The notes under the pieces were generated by a model. It saw only the letters and a list, made by a program, of their open reading frames with translations, did no database searches and was not told where the DNA came from. This document shows positions 8,071 to 17,313 of a stretch of DNA of 40,782 nt, piece after piece. Source of the stretch: an uncultured Bacilli bacterium. GTDB taxonomy: Bacteria; Bacillota_I; Bacilli_A; RF39; UBA660. The DNA lies in contig CASPVX010000005.1 in the NCBI GenBank assembly GCA_949425575.1, positions 1 to 40,782 of the forward strand, written 5' to 3'. Numbering within the stretch: position 1 is the stretch's first letter; every line of letters starts with the position of its first letter. Made by a program: the position numbers and the translations under genes.

Positions 8071-8115
8071 CTTATTCTTGGATTTGAAAGTCTCCGATTT
8101 TTATCTAGGATTAAG
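8071..8115 (+). promoter_or_regulatory. Structured 5' leader of rpsO, probable S15 autoregulatory RNA
   Basis: CTTA(T)TCTTGGAT at 8071-8083 pairs with ATCTAGGA(T)TAAG at 8103-8115: 12 pairs including two G-U, with one T-T mismatch. A small inner hairpin (AGTC/GATT) sits in the loop. The element lies between the promoter and the rpsO RBS. Firmicutes S15 is known to repress its own mRNA through a leader of this kind, so autoregulation by S15 is likely but inferred. Confidence 0.6.
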
Positions 8116-8144
8116 CCGCATATTATATAAAGGAGGAAAAAAAT

Positions 8145-8414
8145 ATGGCATTAACTAAAGAACAAAAAGATTCTATCGTTAAAAAGTATGCTAGAGGTAA
8201 GAATGATACAGGTTCTGCTGAAGTTCAAATTGCAATTCTTACAGAAGAAATTAAAGAACTTACAGAACATTTAAAAGAACATTCACATGATTTCCATTCT
8301 AGAAGAGGACTTCTTAAAAAAGTAGGACACAGAAGAAGTTTACTTAACTACTTAAAAGAAAAAGATGTTACTAGATATCGTGAAATCGTAAAAAGCTTAG
8401 GTTTAAGAAAATAA
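8145..8414 (+). CDS. rpsO: 30S ribosomal protein S15
   Basis: An 89-residue protein with the full S15 signature: [55 protein letters not shown] and [17 protein letters not shown]15 binds the three-way junction of helices 20-22 of 16S rRNA and starts assembly of the platform. The start follows a very strong AAAGGAGG. The neighbour pnp is downstream, as in many bacteria, with a terminator-like hairpin between. Confidence 0.98.
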   Translation: MALTKEQKDSIVKKYARGKNDTGSAEVQIAILTEEIKELTEHLKEHSHDFHSRRGLLKKVGHRRSLLNYLKEKDVTRYREIVKSLGLRK

Positions 8415-8426
8415 TTATGATAGGTA

Positions 8427-8450
8427 GGCACTCTTTTTGAGTGTCTTTTA
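8427..8450 (+). terminator. Terminator/attenuator between rpsO and pnp
   Basis: GGCACTC/GAGTGTC (7 bp, one G-U) around TTTTT, followed by TTTTATTT. No separate promoter is seen before pnp, so partial readthrough probably sets the pnp level relative to rpsO. Confidence 0.7.
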
Positions 8451-8464
8451 TTTGGAGGAAGAAA

Positions 8465-10594
8465 ATGAAAAAAGTATTTGAATTAGATTTTAGAGGAAGA
8501 AAATTAGTAGTTGAAACAGGCGAACTTGCTAAACAAGCAAATGGTTCAGTATTAGTAAGATATGGAGATACAGTAGTTTTAACAACAGTTGTAGTTAGTA
8601 AAAATGCAAATGTACTATCTGACTTTTTTCCACTTATGGTTTTATACCAAGAAAAATTATATTCAGTAGGTAAAATACCAGGTGGATTTATTAAAAGAGA
8701 AGGAAGACCTACAGAAAATGCAACATTAGCTGCTCGTATGATTGATAGACCAATGAGACCTTTATTCCCAGAAAAATTTAGAAATGAGGTTCAAATTGTA
8801 AATACAGTTTTATCAGTAGATCAAGATAATTCACCAGAGCTAACTGCCTTATTTGGATCTTCTTTAGCAACTGCAATTAGTAAAATTCCATTTGATGGAC
8901 CAGTCGCAGGTGTAAAAGTTGGAAGAGTAGATGGAAAGTTTGTTATTAATCCGACTACTTCTGAAATAGAAAAATCTGATATTGATCTAACTGTTGCAGG
9001 AACATTTGATTCAATTAATATGGTTGAATCAAGTGCTAAAGAAGCTAATGAAGAAGATATGTTAGAAGCATTAATGTTTGGTCATGATGCAGTTAAAGAA
9101 TTAACTGAATTCCAAAAGAAAATTATTGCTGAAATAGGAGAAGAAAAAATGGAATATGATGTATTAGATATTCCAGAAGATTTAGAAAAAGAAGTAAGAG
9201 ATTTGGCTACTAATGGAATTTATGAAGGTTTAAAGGTTATTGGTAAATTAGAATCAATGGAAGCCAGAGATAAAGTAAAAGAAGAAGTAATAAATAAAAT
9301 AGAGGAAAAATATTCAGATTTAGAAAAGGAAGAACTTGATGAATTAATTATTAAAGTTAAGTTAATTTTAGAACAAATTGAATATGACGAATTTAGAAAA
9401 ATTGTTGTTAAAGAACATATTAGGCCAGATGGTAGAGCAATGGATGAAATAAGACCACTTTCTGCAGATATTGATTTACTTCCAAGAACACATGGCTCTG
9501 CATTATTTACAAGAGGTCAAACTCAAAGCTTATCAATTACAACATTAGGCGCTTTAGGAGAACATCAAATTTTAGATGGCTTAGGGTTAGATGATAGTAA
9601 AAGATTTATGCTTCATTATAACTTCCCACAATTTTCAGTTGGTGAAACTGGAAGATATGGAGCTCCTGGAAGAAGAGAAGTTGGTCATGGTGCTTTAGGA
9701 GAAAAAGCATTACTACAAGTTATTCCATCTGAAGAGGAATTTCCTTATACAATCAGAGTTGTATCTGAAATATTAGAGAGTAATGGTTCATCATCTCAAG
9801 CAAGTATATGTGCAGGATGTATGAGTTTAATGGCTGCAGGAGTACCAATAAAAGCTCCAGTTGCAGGAATTGCAATGGGACTTATTACAGAAGGTAATGA
9901 TTATACTATTTTAACTGATATACAAGGAATGGAAGATCATTTAGGAGATATGGACTTTAAAGTAGCAGGTACATCTAATGGTATATGTGCCCTTCAAATG
10001 GATATTAAAATAAAAGGCGTTACTAAAGATATTTTAAAAGAAGCATTAGAGGAAGCCAAAAAAGCAAGACTTAAGGTATTAGATGTAATTACTAGTACAA
10101 TAAAAGAACCAAGACAGGAAGTTAGTGAATATGCACCAAAAACAATGACATTTATGATTAATCCAGATAAGATTAAGGATGTTATTGGTAAAGGTGGAGA
10201 AATGATTACGAAAATTATTTTAGAAGCAAGTCATGTTAATAGTGTAAATGATATAAACGCTGTTAAAGTAGATTTAGAGGATAGTGGTAGAGTAATTATT
10301 TATCATACAAATAAAGAGGTGATTGAAACAACTGCTAATATGATAAAAGATACAGTTAAGGAAGTAGAACCTGATGTAGTTTATACTGGTAAAGTTGTCA
10401 AAGTTGAAGATTTTGGTTGTTTTGTTGAATTGTGGCCAGGATGTGAAGGTATGGTTCATGTTTCACAATTAGATAGTAAAAGAGTAGAAAAACCAAGCGA
10501 TATAGTAAAAGTCGGAGATGAAATTTTAGTTAAATCACTTGGATATGATAAAAAAGGTAGATTAAATTTATCTAGAAAAGAAGTTTTAAAATAG
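8465..10594 (+). CDS. pnp: Polyribonucleotide nucleotidyltransferase (PNPase)
   Basis: A 709-residue phosphorolytic 3'-5' exoribonuclease of the RNA degradosome. The order is complete: RNase PH domain 1 ([23 protein letters not shown]), helical linker, RNase PH domain 2 ([32 protein letters not shown]; catalytic region with [10 protein letters not shown]), KH domain ([14 protein letters not shown]) and C-terminal S1 domain ([26 protein letters not shown]). The ATG at 8465 is chosen because GGAGGA lies 5 bp upstream. An upstream in-frame GTG at 8441 falls inside the hairpin. Confidence 0.98.
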   Translation: MKKVFELDFRGRKLVVETGELAKQANGSVLVRYGDTVVLTTVVVSKNANVLSDFFPLMVLYQEKLYSVGKIPGGFIKREGRPTENATLAARMIDRPMRPLFPEKFRNEVQIVNTVLSVDQDNSPELTALFGSSLATAISKIPFDGPVAGVKVGRVDGKFVINPTTSEIEKSDIDLTVAGTFDSINMVESSAKEANEEDMLEALMFGHDAVKELTEFQKKIIAEIGEEKMEYDVLDIPEDLEKEVRDLATNGIYEGLKVIGKLESMEARDKVKEEVINKIEEKYSDLEKEELDELIIKVKLILEQIEYDEFRKIVVKEHIRPDGRAMDEIRPLSADIDLLPRTHGSALFTRGQTQSLSITTLGALGEHQILDGLGLDDSKRFMLHYNFPQFSVGETGRYGAPGRREVGHGALGEKALLQVIPSEEEFPYTIRVVSEILESNGSSSQASICAGCMSLMAAGVPIKAPVAGIAMGLITEGNDYTILTDIQGMEDHLGDMDFKVAGTSNGICALQMDIKIKGVTKDILKEALEEAKKARLKVLDVITSTIKEPRQEVSEYAPKTMTFMINPDKIKDVIGKGGEMITKIILEASHVNSVNDINAVKVDLEDSGRVIIYHTNKEVIETTANMIKDTVKEVEPDVVYTGKVVKVEDFGCFVELWPGCEGMVHVSQLDSKRVEKPSDIVKVGDEILVKSLGYDKKGRLNLSRKEVLK

Positions 10595-10642
10595 AATATA
10601 ATTGAATAGTTAGTAAAAGAATAACGAAAGGAAGTGTGTATT

Positions 10643-11035
10643 ATGAAAGATAAAACATTATTAAAAGTTTCAGGTATTGTAGCTATGGTTTGCGGAGGAC
10701 TATGGTGTCTTTCTATAATAGGTGCAATAATAGGGATTCCACTTTTAATTGGTGGATCTAGAATGATTGATTTTTCTAAAATGAGCGATTCAGAATTAGA
10801 AAAGTATAAAACTCATTTATTAGTTTGGTCAATTATTTTCCTTATTTTTGCAACTATTGCCGGAATTTTATCAATAATTTATTATGTAGGAGTAAATTTT
10901 GATATAAATGTTAAAGGAACAGGTTATATTGATGAACTTGAAAAACTAAAAAAATTATATGATGAAAAAGCAATTACTAAAGAAGAATACGATAAATTAA
11001 AAAAAGAAATTTTAGATAAAAAAGTAAATAATTAA
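10643..11035 (+). CDS. Small membrane protein with C-terminal SHOCT domain
   Basis: A 130-residue protein with two hydrophobic regions (about 8-36 and 57-81) and a C-terminal short helical hairpin LEKLKKLYDEKAITKEEYDKLKKEILDK, which is a typical SHOCT domain (often found on membrane proteins as an oligomerisation module). AAAGGAAG at 10627-10634 lies 8 bp before the ATG, which decides this start over the GTG nine bases upstream. Function unknown. Confidence 0.8.
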   Translation: MKDKTLLKVSGIVAMVCGGLWCLSIIGAIIGIPLLIGGSRMIDFSKMSDSELEKYKTHLLVWSIIFLIFATIAGILSIIYYVGVNFDINVKGTGYIDELEKLKKLYDEKAITKEEYDKLKKEILDKKVNN

Positions 11036-11108
11036 TATTTCTGTATAGTTTTAAATAAACTGTTAACAATGATAATGAATTATGAGGGCAAGAAAGGGTG
11101 TGTCTATT

Positions 11109-11696
11109 ATGAAAAGGATGGTTCATAAAAGCATTGTTGTAACATATTCTTTTTTGCAAATTATGCGTGGCGAAAATCAAATGATAGAAGATATTACACC
11201 ATGTGAAGAAGTAGAAAATATTTTATCTATTGATTTTGATGAATTAATTATGAATGGTTACTTTAATTATATATTTGATATTGATAATACTATAGTTCCA
11301 GCTTGTAGTGCGAATATTTCTGAAGAAGTATGTAAATTATTTAGTTATTTAAAAACACTTGGCTGTAACATTTGTTTAGTTTCTAATAATCCCGAAATTA
11401 TTGTAGGTAGAGTAGCTAGAAAACTAGATGTTCCATTTATTTCACATGCAAGTAAACCATTTGCGAAAGCTTATAAGCAGGCACTTACTATTATTGGTGG
11501 TAATAAAGATAATACGGCTTTTATAGGCGATCAAATGATTACTGATATTGCTGGAGCTAATAGAATCGGATTGTATACAATATTAACAGAACCTATTAAT
11601 AAAAATTCATCAGCTTTAGTTTATTTAACAACTATACCACAGTCAATTATTAAAAAAAGATATGATAAAATCAAAAGATTAGCTTTAAAACTATAA
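11109..11696 (+). CDS. YqeG-like HAD-superfamily phosphatase (copy 1)
   Basis: A 195-residue HAD IIIA hydrolase. Motif I is FDIDNTI, motif II LVSNN, motif III the Lys of SHASKPFAKAY, and motif IV GDQMITDIAGAN. This combination is that of the YqeG family (TIGR01668-type), thought to dephosphorylate phosphatidylglycerophosphate or another small phosphate ester. The ATG at 11109 follows AAAGGG with 10 bp spacing. It is one of two tandem copies of identical length (see 11770), each with its own control signals. Confidence 0.85.
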   Translation: MKRMVHKSIVVTYSFLQIMRGENQMIEDITPCEEVENILSIDFDELIMNGYFNYIFDIDNTIVPACSANISEEVCKLFSYLKTLGCNICLVSNNPEIIVGRVARKLDVPFISHASKPFAKAYKQALTIIGGNKDNTAFIGDQMITDIAGANRIGLYTILTEPINKNSSALVYLTTIPQSIIKKRYDKIKRLALKL

Positions 11697-11698
11697 AG

Positions 11699-11719
11699 AA
11701 CTCTGTAAAGAGTTTTTTT
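11699..11719 (+). terminator. Rho-independent terminator between the YqeG-like copies
   Basis: AACTCT/AGAGTT with loop GTAA, then seven T. Confidence 0.8.
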
Positions 11720-11724
11720 GTTTA

Positions 11725-11753
11725 TTGCTTATATATTTATTATTCTGTATAAT
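11725..11753 (+). promoter_or_regulatory. sigma-A promoter of the second YqeG-like gene
   Basis: TTGCTT (11725-11730), a 17-bp spacer and TATAAT (11748-11753). The -35 occupies an in-frame TTG, so translation must start downstream at the ATG at 11770. Confidence 0.75.
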
Positions 11754-11769
11754 AATATTGGTGGTAAAA

Positions 11770-12357
11770 ATGGCAGTAAAGCATTTACTTATGACAGAAA
11801 CATTTATGAAAATAATGTTTGGTAATAAAAAGCATATTAATTACATAATTCCTGACATGTATGTAAAAAGTGTATTAGATATAGATTATAATTTGTTAAA
11901 GGAAAAAGGGATTACCAATTTAATATTCGATATTGATAATACAATTGCATATGTTGACGAATTGACAGTAACAAAAGAAATAGAAAAATTAATTACTAGA
12001 TTAAAAGATGACGCTTTTAACATTATTTTAATGTCTAATAATAGTGATAGAAGAGTAGTTCCAATCGCTAAAATATTAGATGTATTATATTTGTCTGATG
12101 CAGGTAAACCAGCATTAAAAGCCTATGAACGTATTTTACATTTATTAAAATGCAATAAAAAAGGTGTAGCAGCAATCGGAGATCAAATGATTACCGATAT
12201 AGTAGGTGCTAAAAAATATGGTATATATGCTATTTTAGTAGATCAATTAAGTGAAGAAAATAATATTCAAACAGGTACAGCTAAAAAACTTCAAGATAGA
12301 ATAGAAAAAAAATTGAAAAAGAAAAAATTATTCCAATATGGAAAATATTATCAATAA
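11770..12357 (+). CDS. YqeG-like HAD-superfamily phosphatase (copy 2)
   Basis: A 195-residue paralogue of the preceding gene, with the same motifs: FDIDNTIAYVDE, LMSNN, the Lys of AGKPALKAYERI and GDQMITDIVGAKKYG. All HAD catalytic residues are present. Both proteins begin with a similar hydrophobic/basic segment (FMKIMFGNKK here, FLQIMRGENQ in copy 1), and both have a basic C-terminus. The start follows GGTGG. The separate promoter means the two copies can be expressed independently. Confidence 0.85.
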   Translation: MAVKHLLMTETFMKIMFGNKKHINYIIPDMYVKSVLDIDYNLLKEKGITNLIFDIDNTIAYVDELTVTKEIEKLITRLKDDAFNIILMSNNSDRRVVPIAKILDVLYLSDAGKPALKAYERILHLLKCNKKGVAAIGDQMITDIVGAKKYGIYAILVDQLSEENNIQTGTAKKLQDRIEKKLKKKKLFQYGKYYQ

Positions 12358-12382
12358 AAACTCATTAAATGAGTTTTTTATT
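12353..12382 (+). terminator. Rho-independent terminator of YqeG copy 2
   Basis: AAAACTCATT/AATGAGTTTT (10 bp) with loop AA, followed by TTATT. The TAA stop of the gene is in the left flank. Confidence 0.85.
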
Positions 12383-12409
12383 GACGAAAATTTGTTCGCG
12401 TGTTATACT
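12381..12409 (+). promoter_or_regulatory. Strong distal promoter for the 12474 gene and uvrA
   Basis: TTGACG, a 17-bp spacer and TATACT with an extended -10 TGT just before it. It begins at the foot of the preceding terminator. Confidence 0.75.
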
Positions 12410-12439
12410 TTAGATAATTGTTTTAAAAAGTAAAAAACG

Positions 12440-12448
12440 TGGTATAAT
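12440..12448 (+). promoter_or_regulatory. Proximal extended -10 promoter
   Basis: TGGTATAAT, 26 bp before the GTG start. With the distal promoter this gives two tandem start sites for the same operon. Confidence 0.55.
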
Positions 12449-12473
12449 AATTCATACAAGCAGGGTGGTATTT

Positions 12474-12914
12474 GTGGAACAGTATGGTTTTAAAGTGTTT
12501 TTAAAAGGATTAAAAAACAGATATGGTTATACATTTGAAGTTGGACAACTTTATTTAGTAAATGGTCCAATCTCATGGGGAAATAGAGGAAATGGGTTTC
12601 ACTTTTGTAAAAACTTAGAAGACTGTTTAAGATATTTTGATTCACAAACTGAAGAAATAGAAGTTGCCGTTGTAAGAGGATTCGGACAAATAAAAAAACA
12701 AGATGATGAATATTTTGGCTATTACGATATGTTTGTTAGTGAAGGAATAGATATAATTAGAGTATTGACTCGTGAGGAAATTATTGAATATATGCTAGCA
12801 ACAACCGAAGATAGACAATTAAGGTTTATAGAACATTTTAATTTAACAGATGAAGAAAAACTTTTATTTGAAACAGAAAAACTAGATAGTGCAAGAAAAA
12901 ATTTTAGATTTTAA
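12474..12914 (+). CDS. Conserved-looking hypothetical protein, DUF7666-like
   Basis: A 146-residue soluble protein. The N-terminal half ([48 protein letters not shown]) resembles a small domain I recall from phage-related and repeat proteins (GFKVF...FEVGKTYE...GFHFC..LEDCF.YY, DUF7666). This match is from memory. The C-terminal half is charged and helical. The GTG start at 12474 follows AGGGTGG at short spacing. uvrA starts 14 bp after the stop, so the two form an operon behind two promoters, which makes a DNA-damage link possible but unproven. Confidence 0.7.
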   Translation: MEQYGFKVFLKGLKNRYGYTFEVGQLYLVNGPISWGNRGNGFHFCKNLEDCLRYFDSQTEEIEVAVVRGFGQIKKQDDEYFGYYDMFVSEGIDIIRVLTREEIIEYMLATTEDRQLRFIEHFNLTDEEKLLFETEKLDSARKNFRF

Positions 12915-12928
12915 AGGAGGGCGAAGAT

Positions 12929-15739
12929 ATGAATGAAATAATTATCAAAGGTGCAAGAGAAAATAATTTAAAAAATATAGACATAACTTTACCAAAAGAT
13001 AAGTTAATTGTTATGACAGGCGTTTCTGGAAGTGGTAAAAGCTCATTAGCATTTGATACTATTTATGCAGAAGGTCAAAGAAGATATGTAGAAAGTTTAA
13101 GCGCTTATGCAAGACAGTTTTTAGGAGGCTCTGAAAAACCAGATGTTGATAGTATCGAGGGACTATCTCCTTCTATTAGTATTGATCAAAAAACAACTAA
13201 TAAAAATCCACGAAGTACAGTAGGTACAGTGACAGAAATATATGATTATTTAAGACTTTTATATGCTCGTATAGGAACTGTTTATTGTCCAAAGCACAAT
13301 ATTCCAATTTCGTCACAAAGTGTAGAAGAGATGGTTAATGATGTTTTGGTATTAGAAGAAAATACTAAAATTAGAGTTTTATCTCCAGTAGTATATGGTG
13401 AAAAGGGAACACATAAAGATTTGATCGATGATTTAAGAAAAGATGGTTTTGTAAGAGCTATTATTGATGGTAATGAATATGATTTATCTGAAGAAATTAT
13501 TTTAGAAAAAAACAAAAAACATAATATTGAGGTAGTTGTTGACAGATTAATTATTAAAGATGATATTAGAAGCAGACTTTATGAATCTATGGAAACCTCA
13601 GTAAAATTATCAAAAGGAAAAGTGGTTATTGATGTAATAGGCGGAGAAAAAATGATTTTAAGTGAAAACTATGCATGTCCTCACTGTGATTTTTCAATGC
13701 CTGAATTAGAACCAAGAATCTTTTCATTTAACGCCCCTTATGGTGCTTGCCCAGATTGTAAAGGACTAGGAGTAAAATATAAAATTGATGAAGATTTAGT
13801 TATACCAGATAAAGATTTAAGTATTAATGAGGGTGCTATTAAAGTTATAAATGTTACAGATATTAACAATATAACTTATACAGAATTAGAGACTACTTGT
13901 AATTATTATGATATTGATATGGATAAACCTATAAAAGAATTATCTAGAAAAGATTTAGATATAATCTTTTATGGATCACCAGATATTATGACGTTTAATT
14001 ATACTTCAAAAACAGGAAATACAAGAAATAAAAAAGATTATTTTGAGGGATTAATTACTAATTTAGAAAGAAGATATATTGAAAGTAAAAGTACATGGAT
14101 TAGAGAGTGGATCGAAAACTACATGACTGAACTTAAATGTGAAACATGTAATGGAACAAGACTTAGTAAAGGTGTTTTATCAGTATTGGTAGGTAATAAA
14201 AATATTGCACAAGCGACCGATTTAAGCATAGGTAAATTAAAAGAGTTTTTAAGTAGCTTAAAATTAACGAAACAGGAAGAAGATATTTCAAGATTAATTT
14301 TAAAAGAAATTGATTCGAGACTTTCATTCCTAATTAATGTAGGTCTTGAGTATTTAACACTTTCTAGAGAAGCGGGAACATTATCAGGAGGGGAAGCACA
14401 ACGTATTAGACTTGCCACTCAAATTGGATCAAGGTTAACTGGTGTTTTATATGTTTTAGATGAACCATCAATAGGTCTTCACCAAAGAGATAATCAAAAG
14501 TTAATAAATTCTCTTTTGGAAATGAGAGATTTAGGTAATACCTTAATTGTTGTAGAACACGATACTGATACAATGCTTGCTGCTGATTATTTAGTAGATA
14601 TTGGACCTAAAGCAGGAGAACATGGAGGCAAAATTGTTGCTGAAGGTACTCCAGAAGAAGTTATGAAAAATGAAAAAAGTTTAACTGGAAAATATTTAAC
14701 TGGTAAAGAAAAAATAGAATTACCAACAACAAGAAGAAAAGGAAATAAAAAACAAATAGAGATAGTTGGTGCTAAAGAAAATAATTTAAAAAATATTAAA
14801 GTTAAATTTCCATTAGGAAAATTTATTTGTGTTACTGGAGTTTCTGGAAGTGGTAAAAGTACATTAGTCAATGAAATATTATATAAAGCTATTGCTAATA
14901 ATTTATATCGTTCAAAAGAAAAACCAGGAAAATTTAAAGAAATAAAAGGGTTAGAAAATATCGATAAAGTAATTGATATTTCACAAACTCCAATAGGAAG
15001 AACACCTAGAAGTAATCCAGCTACATATACATCTGTTTTTGATGATATAAGAGATGTTTTTACTGAAACTAAAGAAGCAAAAATGAGAGGATATGACAAA
15101 GGTAGATTTTCATTTAATGTAAAAGGTGGAAGATGTGAGGCATGCTGTGGAGATGGTGTTAAAAAAATAGAAATGCATTTTCTTCCAGATGTTTATGTTC
15201 CATGTGAAGTATGTCATGGGACTAGATATAATAGTGAAACTCTTCAAGTAAAGTATAAAGGAAAAAGCATTTATGATGTTTTAGAAATGAGAGTAGAAGA
15301 TGCTTTAGAATTTTTTGAAAACGTTCCTAAAGTTAAAAATAAATTACAGATGCTTATGGATGTTGGGCTTTCTTATATTAAATTAGGTCAAAGCGCACCT
15401 ACTTTATCAGGAGGAGAAGCAGCACGTGTTAAACTTGCTAAAGAACTTCAAAAAAAACCAACAGGAAAAAGTTTATTTATTTTAGATGAACCTACAACTG
15501 GGCTACATAGTGATGATATTAAAAAGTTACTAGTAATTTTAAATCGTATTGTTGATAATGGTGATACAGTACTTGTAATAGAACATAACTTAGATGTTAT
15601 TAAAGTTGCAGACCATATTATTGATCTAGGACCTGAAGGCGGCGATGAAGGTGGTAACATTGTATTTGCTGGAACTCCAGAGGAACTTATAAAAGAAGAA
15701 AAAAGTTATACTGGTAAATTTTTAAAACCTTATTTATAA
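12929..15739 (+). CDS. uvrA: Excinuclease ABC subunit A
   Basis: The DNA-damage sensor ATPase of nucleotide excision repair, 936 residues, as usual for the family. Two ABC ATPase modules are present, with Walker A motifs GVSGSGKSS (about residue 31) and GVSGSGKST (about 637) and signature motifs [12 protein letters not shown] and [12 protein letters not shown]. Both zinc modules are intact: CPHC ... CPDC in the first half, and CEAC ... CEVC with [21 protein letters not shown] in the second. RBS AAAGGAGGG is strong. uvrB is not adjacent in this window. Confidence 0.98.
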   Translation: MNEIIIKGARENNLKNIDITLPKDKLIVMTGVSGSGKSSLAFDTIYAEGQRRYVESLSAYARQFLGGSEKPDVDSIEGLSPSISIDQKTTNKNPRSTVGTVTEIYDYLRLLYARIGTVYCPKHNIPISSQSVEEMVNDVLVLEENTKIRVLSPVVYGEKGTHKDLIDDLRKDGFVRAIIDGNEYDLSEEIILEKNKKHNIEVVVDRLIIKDDIRSRLYESMETSVKLSKGKVVIDVIGGEKMILSENYACPHCDFSMPELEPRIFSFNAPYGACPDCKGLGVKYKIDEDLVIPDKDLSINEGAIKVINVTDINNITYTELETTCNYYDIDMDKPIKELSRKDLDIIFYGSPDIMTFNYTSKTGNTRNKKDYFEGLITNLERRYIESKSTWIREWIENYMTELKCETCNGTRLSKGVLSVLVGNKNIAQATDLSIGKLKEFLSSLKLTKQEEDISRLILKEIDSRLSFLINVGLEYLTLSREAGTLSGGEAQRIRLATQIGSRLTGVLYVLDEPSIGLHQRDNQKLINSLLEMRDLGNTLIVVEHDTDTMLAADYLVDIGPKAGEHGGKIVAEGTPEEVMKNEKSLTGKYLTGKEKIELPTTRRKGNKKQIEIVGAKENNLKNIKVKFPLGKFICVTGVSGSGKSTLVNEILYKAIANNLYRSKEKPGKFKEIKGLENIDKVIDISQTPIGRTPRSNPATYTSVFDDIRDVFTETKEAKMRGYDKGRFSFNVKGGRCEACCGDGVKKIEMHFLPDVYVPCEVCHGTRYNSETLQVKYKGKSIYDVLEMRVEDALEFFENVPKVKNKLQMLMDVGLSYIKLGQSAPTLSGGEAARVKLAKELQKKPTGKSLFILDEPTTGLHSDDIKKLLVILNRIVDNGDTVLVIEHNLDVIKVADHIIDLGPEGGDEGGNIVFAGTPEELIKEEKSYTGKFLKPYL

Positions 15740-15766
15740 GAATTTAAAAATCTTTGATTTGAAAAC

Positions 15767-15790
15767 ACACTAAAATTTTAGTGTTTTTTT
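15767..15790 (+). terminator. Rho-independent terminator of uvrA
   Basis: ACACTAAAATTTTAGTGT is a perfect 18-nt palindrome, followed by seven T. Confidence 0.85.
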
Positions 15791-15835
15791 AATATATATT
15801 AGTAAGAATGAGAATGTAATAATTAAAGAAATAAA

Positions 15836-15903
15836 TTTCATGACCTATAAACTTATTAATTAAAAAACATCATGAAAAGATATAAGTTTTATCTTTTTAT
15901 GAT
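15836..15903. other. Self-complementary intergenic element with interleaved inverted repeats
   Basis: The 305-bp gap between uvrA and the M16 genes holds, after the uvrA terminator, three complementary sets. TTTCATGA (15836-15843) pairs with TCATGAAA (15870-15877). AAACTTAT (15849-15856) pairs with ATAAGTTT (15882-15889). A 14-bp hairpin, ATCATGAAAAGATA (15869-15882) with TATCTTTTTATGAT (15890-15903), has one G-U and a 7-nt loop. The first two sets interleave (A-B-A'-B'), so they could form a pseudoknot, and both compete with the hairpin. On the minus strand the hairpin is followed by GTTTTTT like a terminator, but no gene reads into it. The rest of the gap (15904-16044) is AT-rich with no clear gene. 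Possible leader RNA; function unknown. Confidence 0.45.
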
Positions 15904-16044
15904 ATACTAATCATAAGGGTGATGTAAGTATAAGATATGTATGTTTTTGATTGTTAATTTGAAAATTTATTTATAATAAAGCATAACTTAGATTATAAGT
16001 GGGAATAATGCAAATAGATGTAAAATAGAAATGGAGTAGATAAG

Positions 16045-17313
16045 ATGAAGTATGAAAAAATTAAGCGTGATGGTTATAATTTACACCTTATAAAAACAGA
16101 TAAATTTAGAACAGTTAATATGGTTTTAAATTATGTTGGACCAAGAGATAAGAAAAGTACAGTTTGCTTAGAACTTTTAGAAATGGTAACACTTTATGTA
16201 ACAAAAGATTATCCAAATAGAATAGAGTTTGCAAAAGCATGTGCTAATATGTATGATTTAAGAATGAGAGCTGGAAAACAACAGTGGGGCAAATACAATG
16301 TATTTAATTTAAGTGTATCTTTTATTAATGAAAAATATACTAAAAAAGGAATGAATAAAAAAAGCATTTCTTTTGCACTAAAACAATTTTTTAATCCATT
16401 AACTTCAAATGGTGGATTTGACAAAGAAATTTTTGAAATGACAAAAAAATTATATAAAGAAGAACTTATTAGTTTGAAAGATAATCCAGAACTTTATAGT
16501 CATTTGAGATTAAAAGAAGAAATGGGTAAAAAAGATTTTTATAGTTATACAGCAGCAGAAGAATTAAATGTATTAGAGAAAATTAATGAAAAAAATCTTT
16601 ATAGTTTCTATAAAAAAGTTTTAAAAAATTATGATTTAGAAATTTTTATTATAGGAGATATTGATAAAGACGAGGTTTTATCCGTTCTAGATTCTAAAAT
16701 AAAAAGAAAAATAAATGATGATACAGTAAAAGATTTTAAAATAAATCATAGTAAAATAAGATCAAGAATAAAAACGGTAATTGAGCCATCTGATTTTTCA
16801 CAAAGTAAACTAGATATGGGATTTAAAACAGAAAATTTAACACCATTTGAAAGACAATACGTTTCATATATGTATGGTAGTATTTTAGGTGGCGGAACTG
16901 ATTCATTGTTATTTGATGAAGTAAGAGGCAAACGCTCTTTGTGCTATTACATTTATACAACAGGTGATGCCAGATCAAACTTTTTCCAAATTAAATCGGG
17001 AATAGATAGTAGAAATATTAAAAAAGTAATAAGTATTGCTAAAAAATGTGTTCAAAAGATGAAAGATGGAGACTTTGATGATAAATTAATTGAACAATCT
17101 AAAAAGTGCTATATTAATGTTATAACAGAGAATGAAGATTATCCAGCTCCTGTTTTAGCAGATTATGCAGGTACATATTTTTTTGAAAAAGATAGTATGG
17201 AAATTAGAAAGAAAAAAATTAGTGAAGTTACAAAAGAAGATATCATGAATTTTGCTAAAAAAATACATTTAGATACAATTTATGTTTTAAGGGGTGATAA
17301 AAATGGAGATTAA
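16045..17313 (+). CDS. M16 family peptidase homologue lacking the zinc motif (YmfF-like)
   Basis: A 422-residue protein of the pitrilysin/insulinase (M16) fold, similar to Bacillus YmfF. The segment where HxxEH should lie reads CLELLEMVTLYVTK, so the zinc ligands are missing and this subunit is probably not catalytic. Typical M16 C-terminal half features remain: GGTDSLLFDEVRGKRSLCYYIYTT and the helical end VTKEDIMNFAKKIHLDT. It overlaps the start of the zinc-bearing partner by 11 bases. M16 enzymes often work as an active/inactive heterodimer, and this pair fits that pattern. Substrate unknown. Confidence 0.85.
   Translation: MKYEKIKRDGYNLHLIKTDKFRTVNMVLNYVGPRDKKSTVCLELLEMVTLYVTKDYPNRIEFAKACANMYDLRMRAGKQQWGKYNVFNLSVSFINEKYTKKGMNKKSISFALKQFFNPLTSNGGFDKEIFEMTKKLYKEELISLKDNPELYSHLRLKEEMGKKDFYSYTAAEELNVLEKINEKNLYSFYKKVLKNYDLEIFIIGDIDKDEVLSVLDSKIKRKINDDTVKDFKINHSKIRSRIKTVIEPSDFSQSKLDMGFKTENLTPFERQYVSYMYGSILGGGTDSLLFDEVRGKRSLCYYIYTTGDARSNFFQIKSGIDSRNIKKVISIAKKCVQKMKDGDFDDKLIEQSKKCYINVITENEDYPAPVLADYAGTYFFEKDSMEIRKKKISEVTKEDIMNFAKKIHLDTIYVLRGDKNGD

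Noticed and set aside
8441-8464. Upstream GTG start for pnp
   Set aside because: It lies in the right arm of the rpsO terminator and has no RBS; the ATG at 8465 has one.
14587-15099. Long minus-strand reading frame inside uvrA
   Set aside because: It is antisense to conserved UvrA sequence, has no RBS and no recognisable domain; same for the other minus-strand frames over genes.
15912-15956. Leader peptide MYVFDC before the M16 genes (RBS AAGGGTG)
   Set aside because: The distance from RBS to the ATG is too long, another ATG followed directly by a stop intervenes, and nothing else supports translation.
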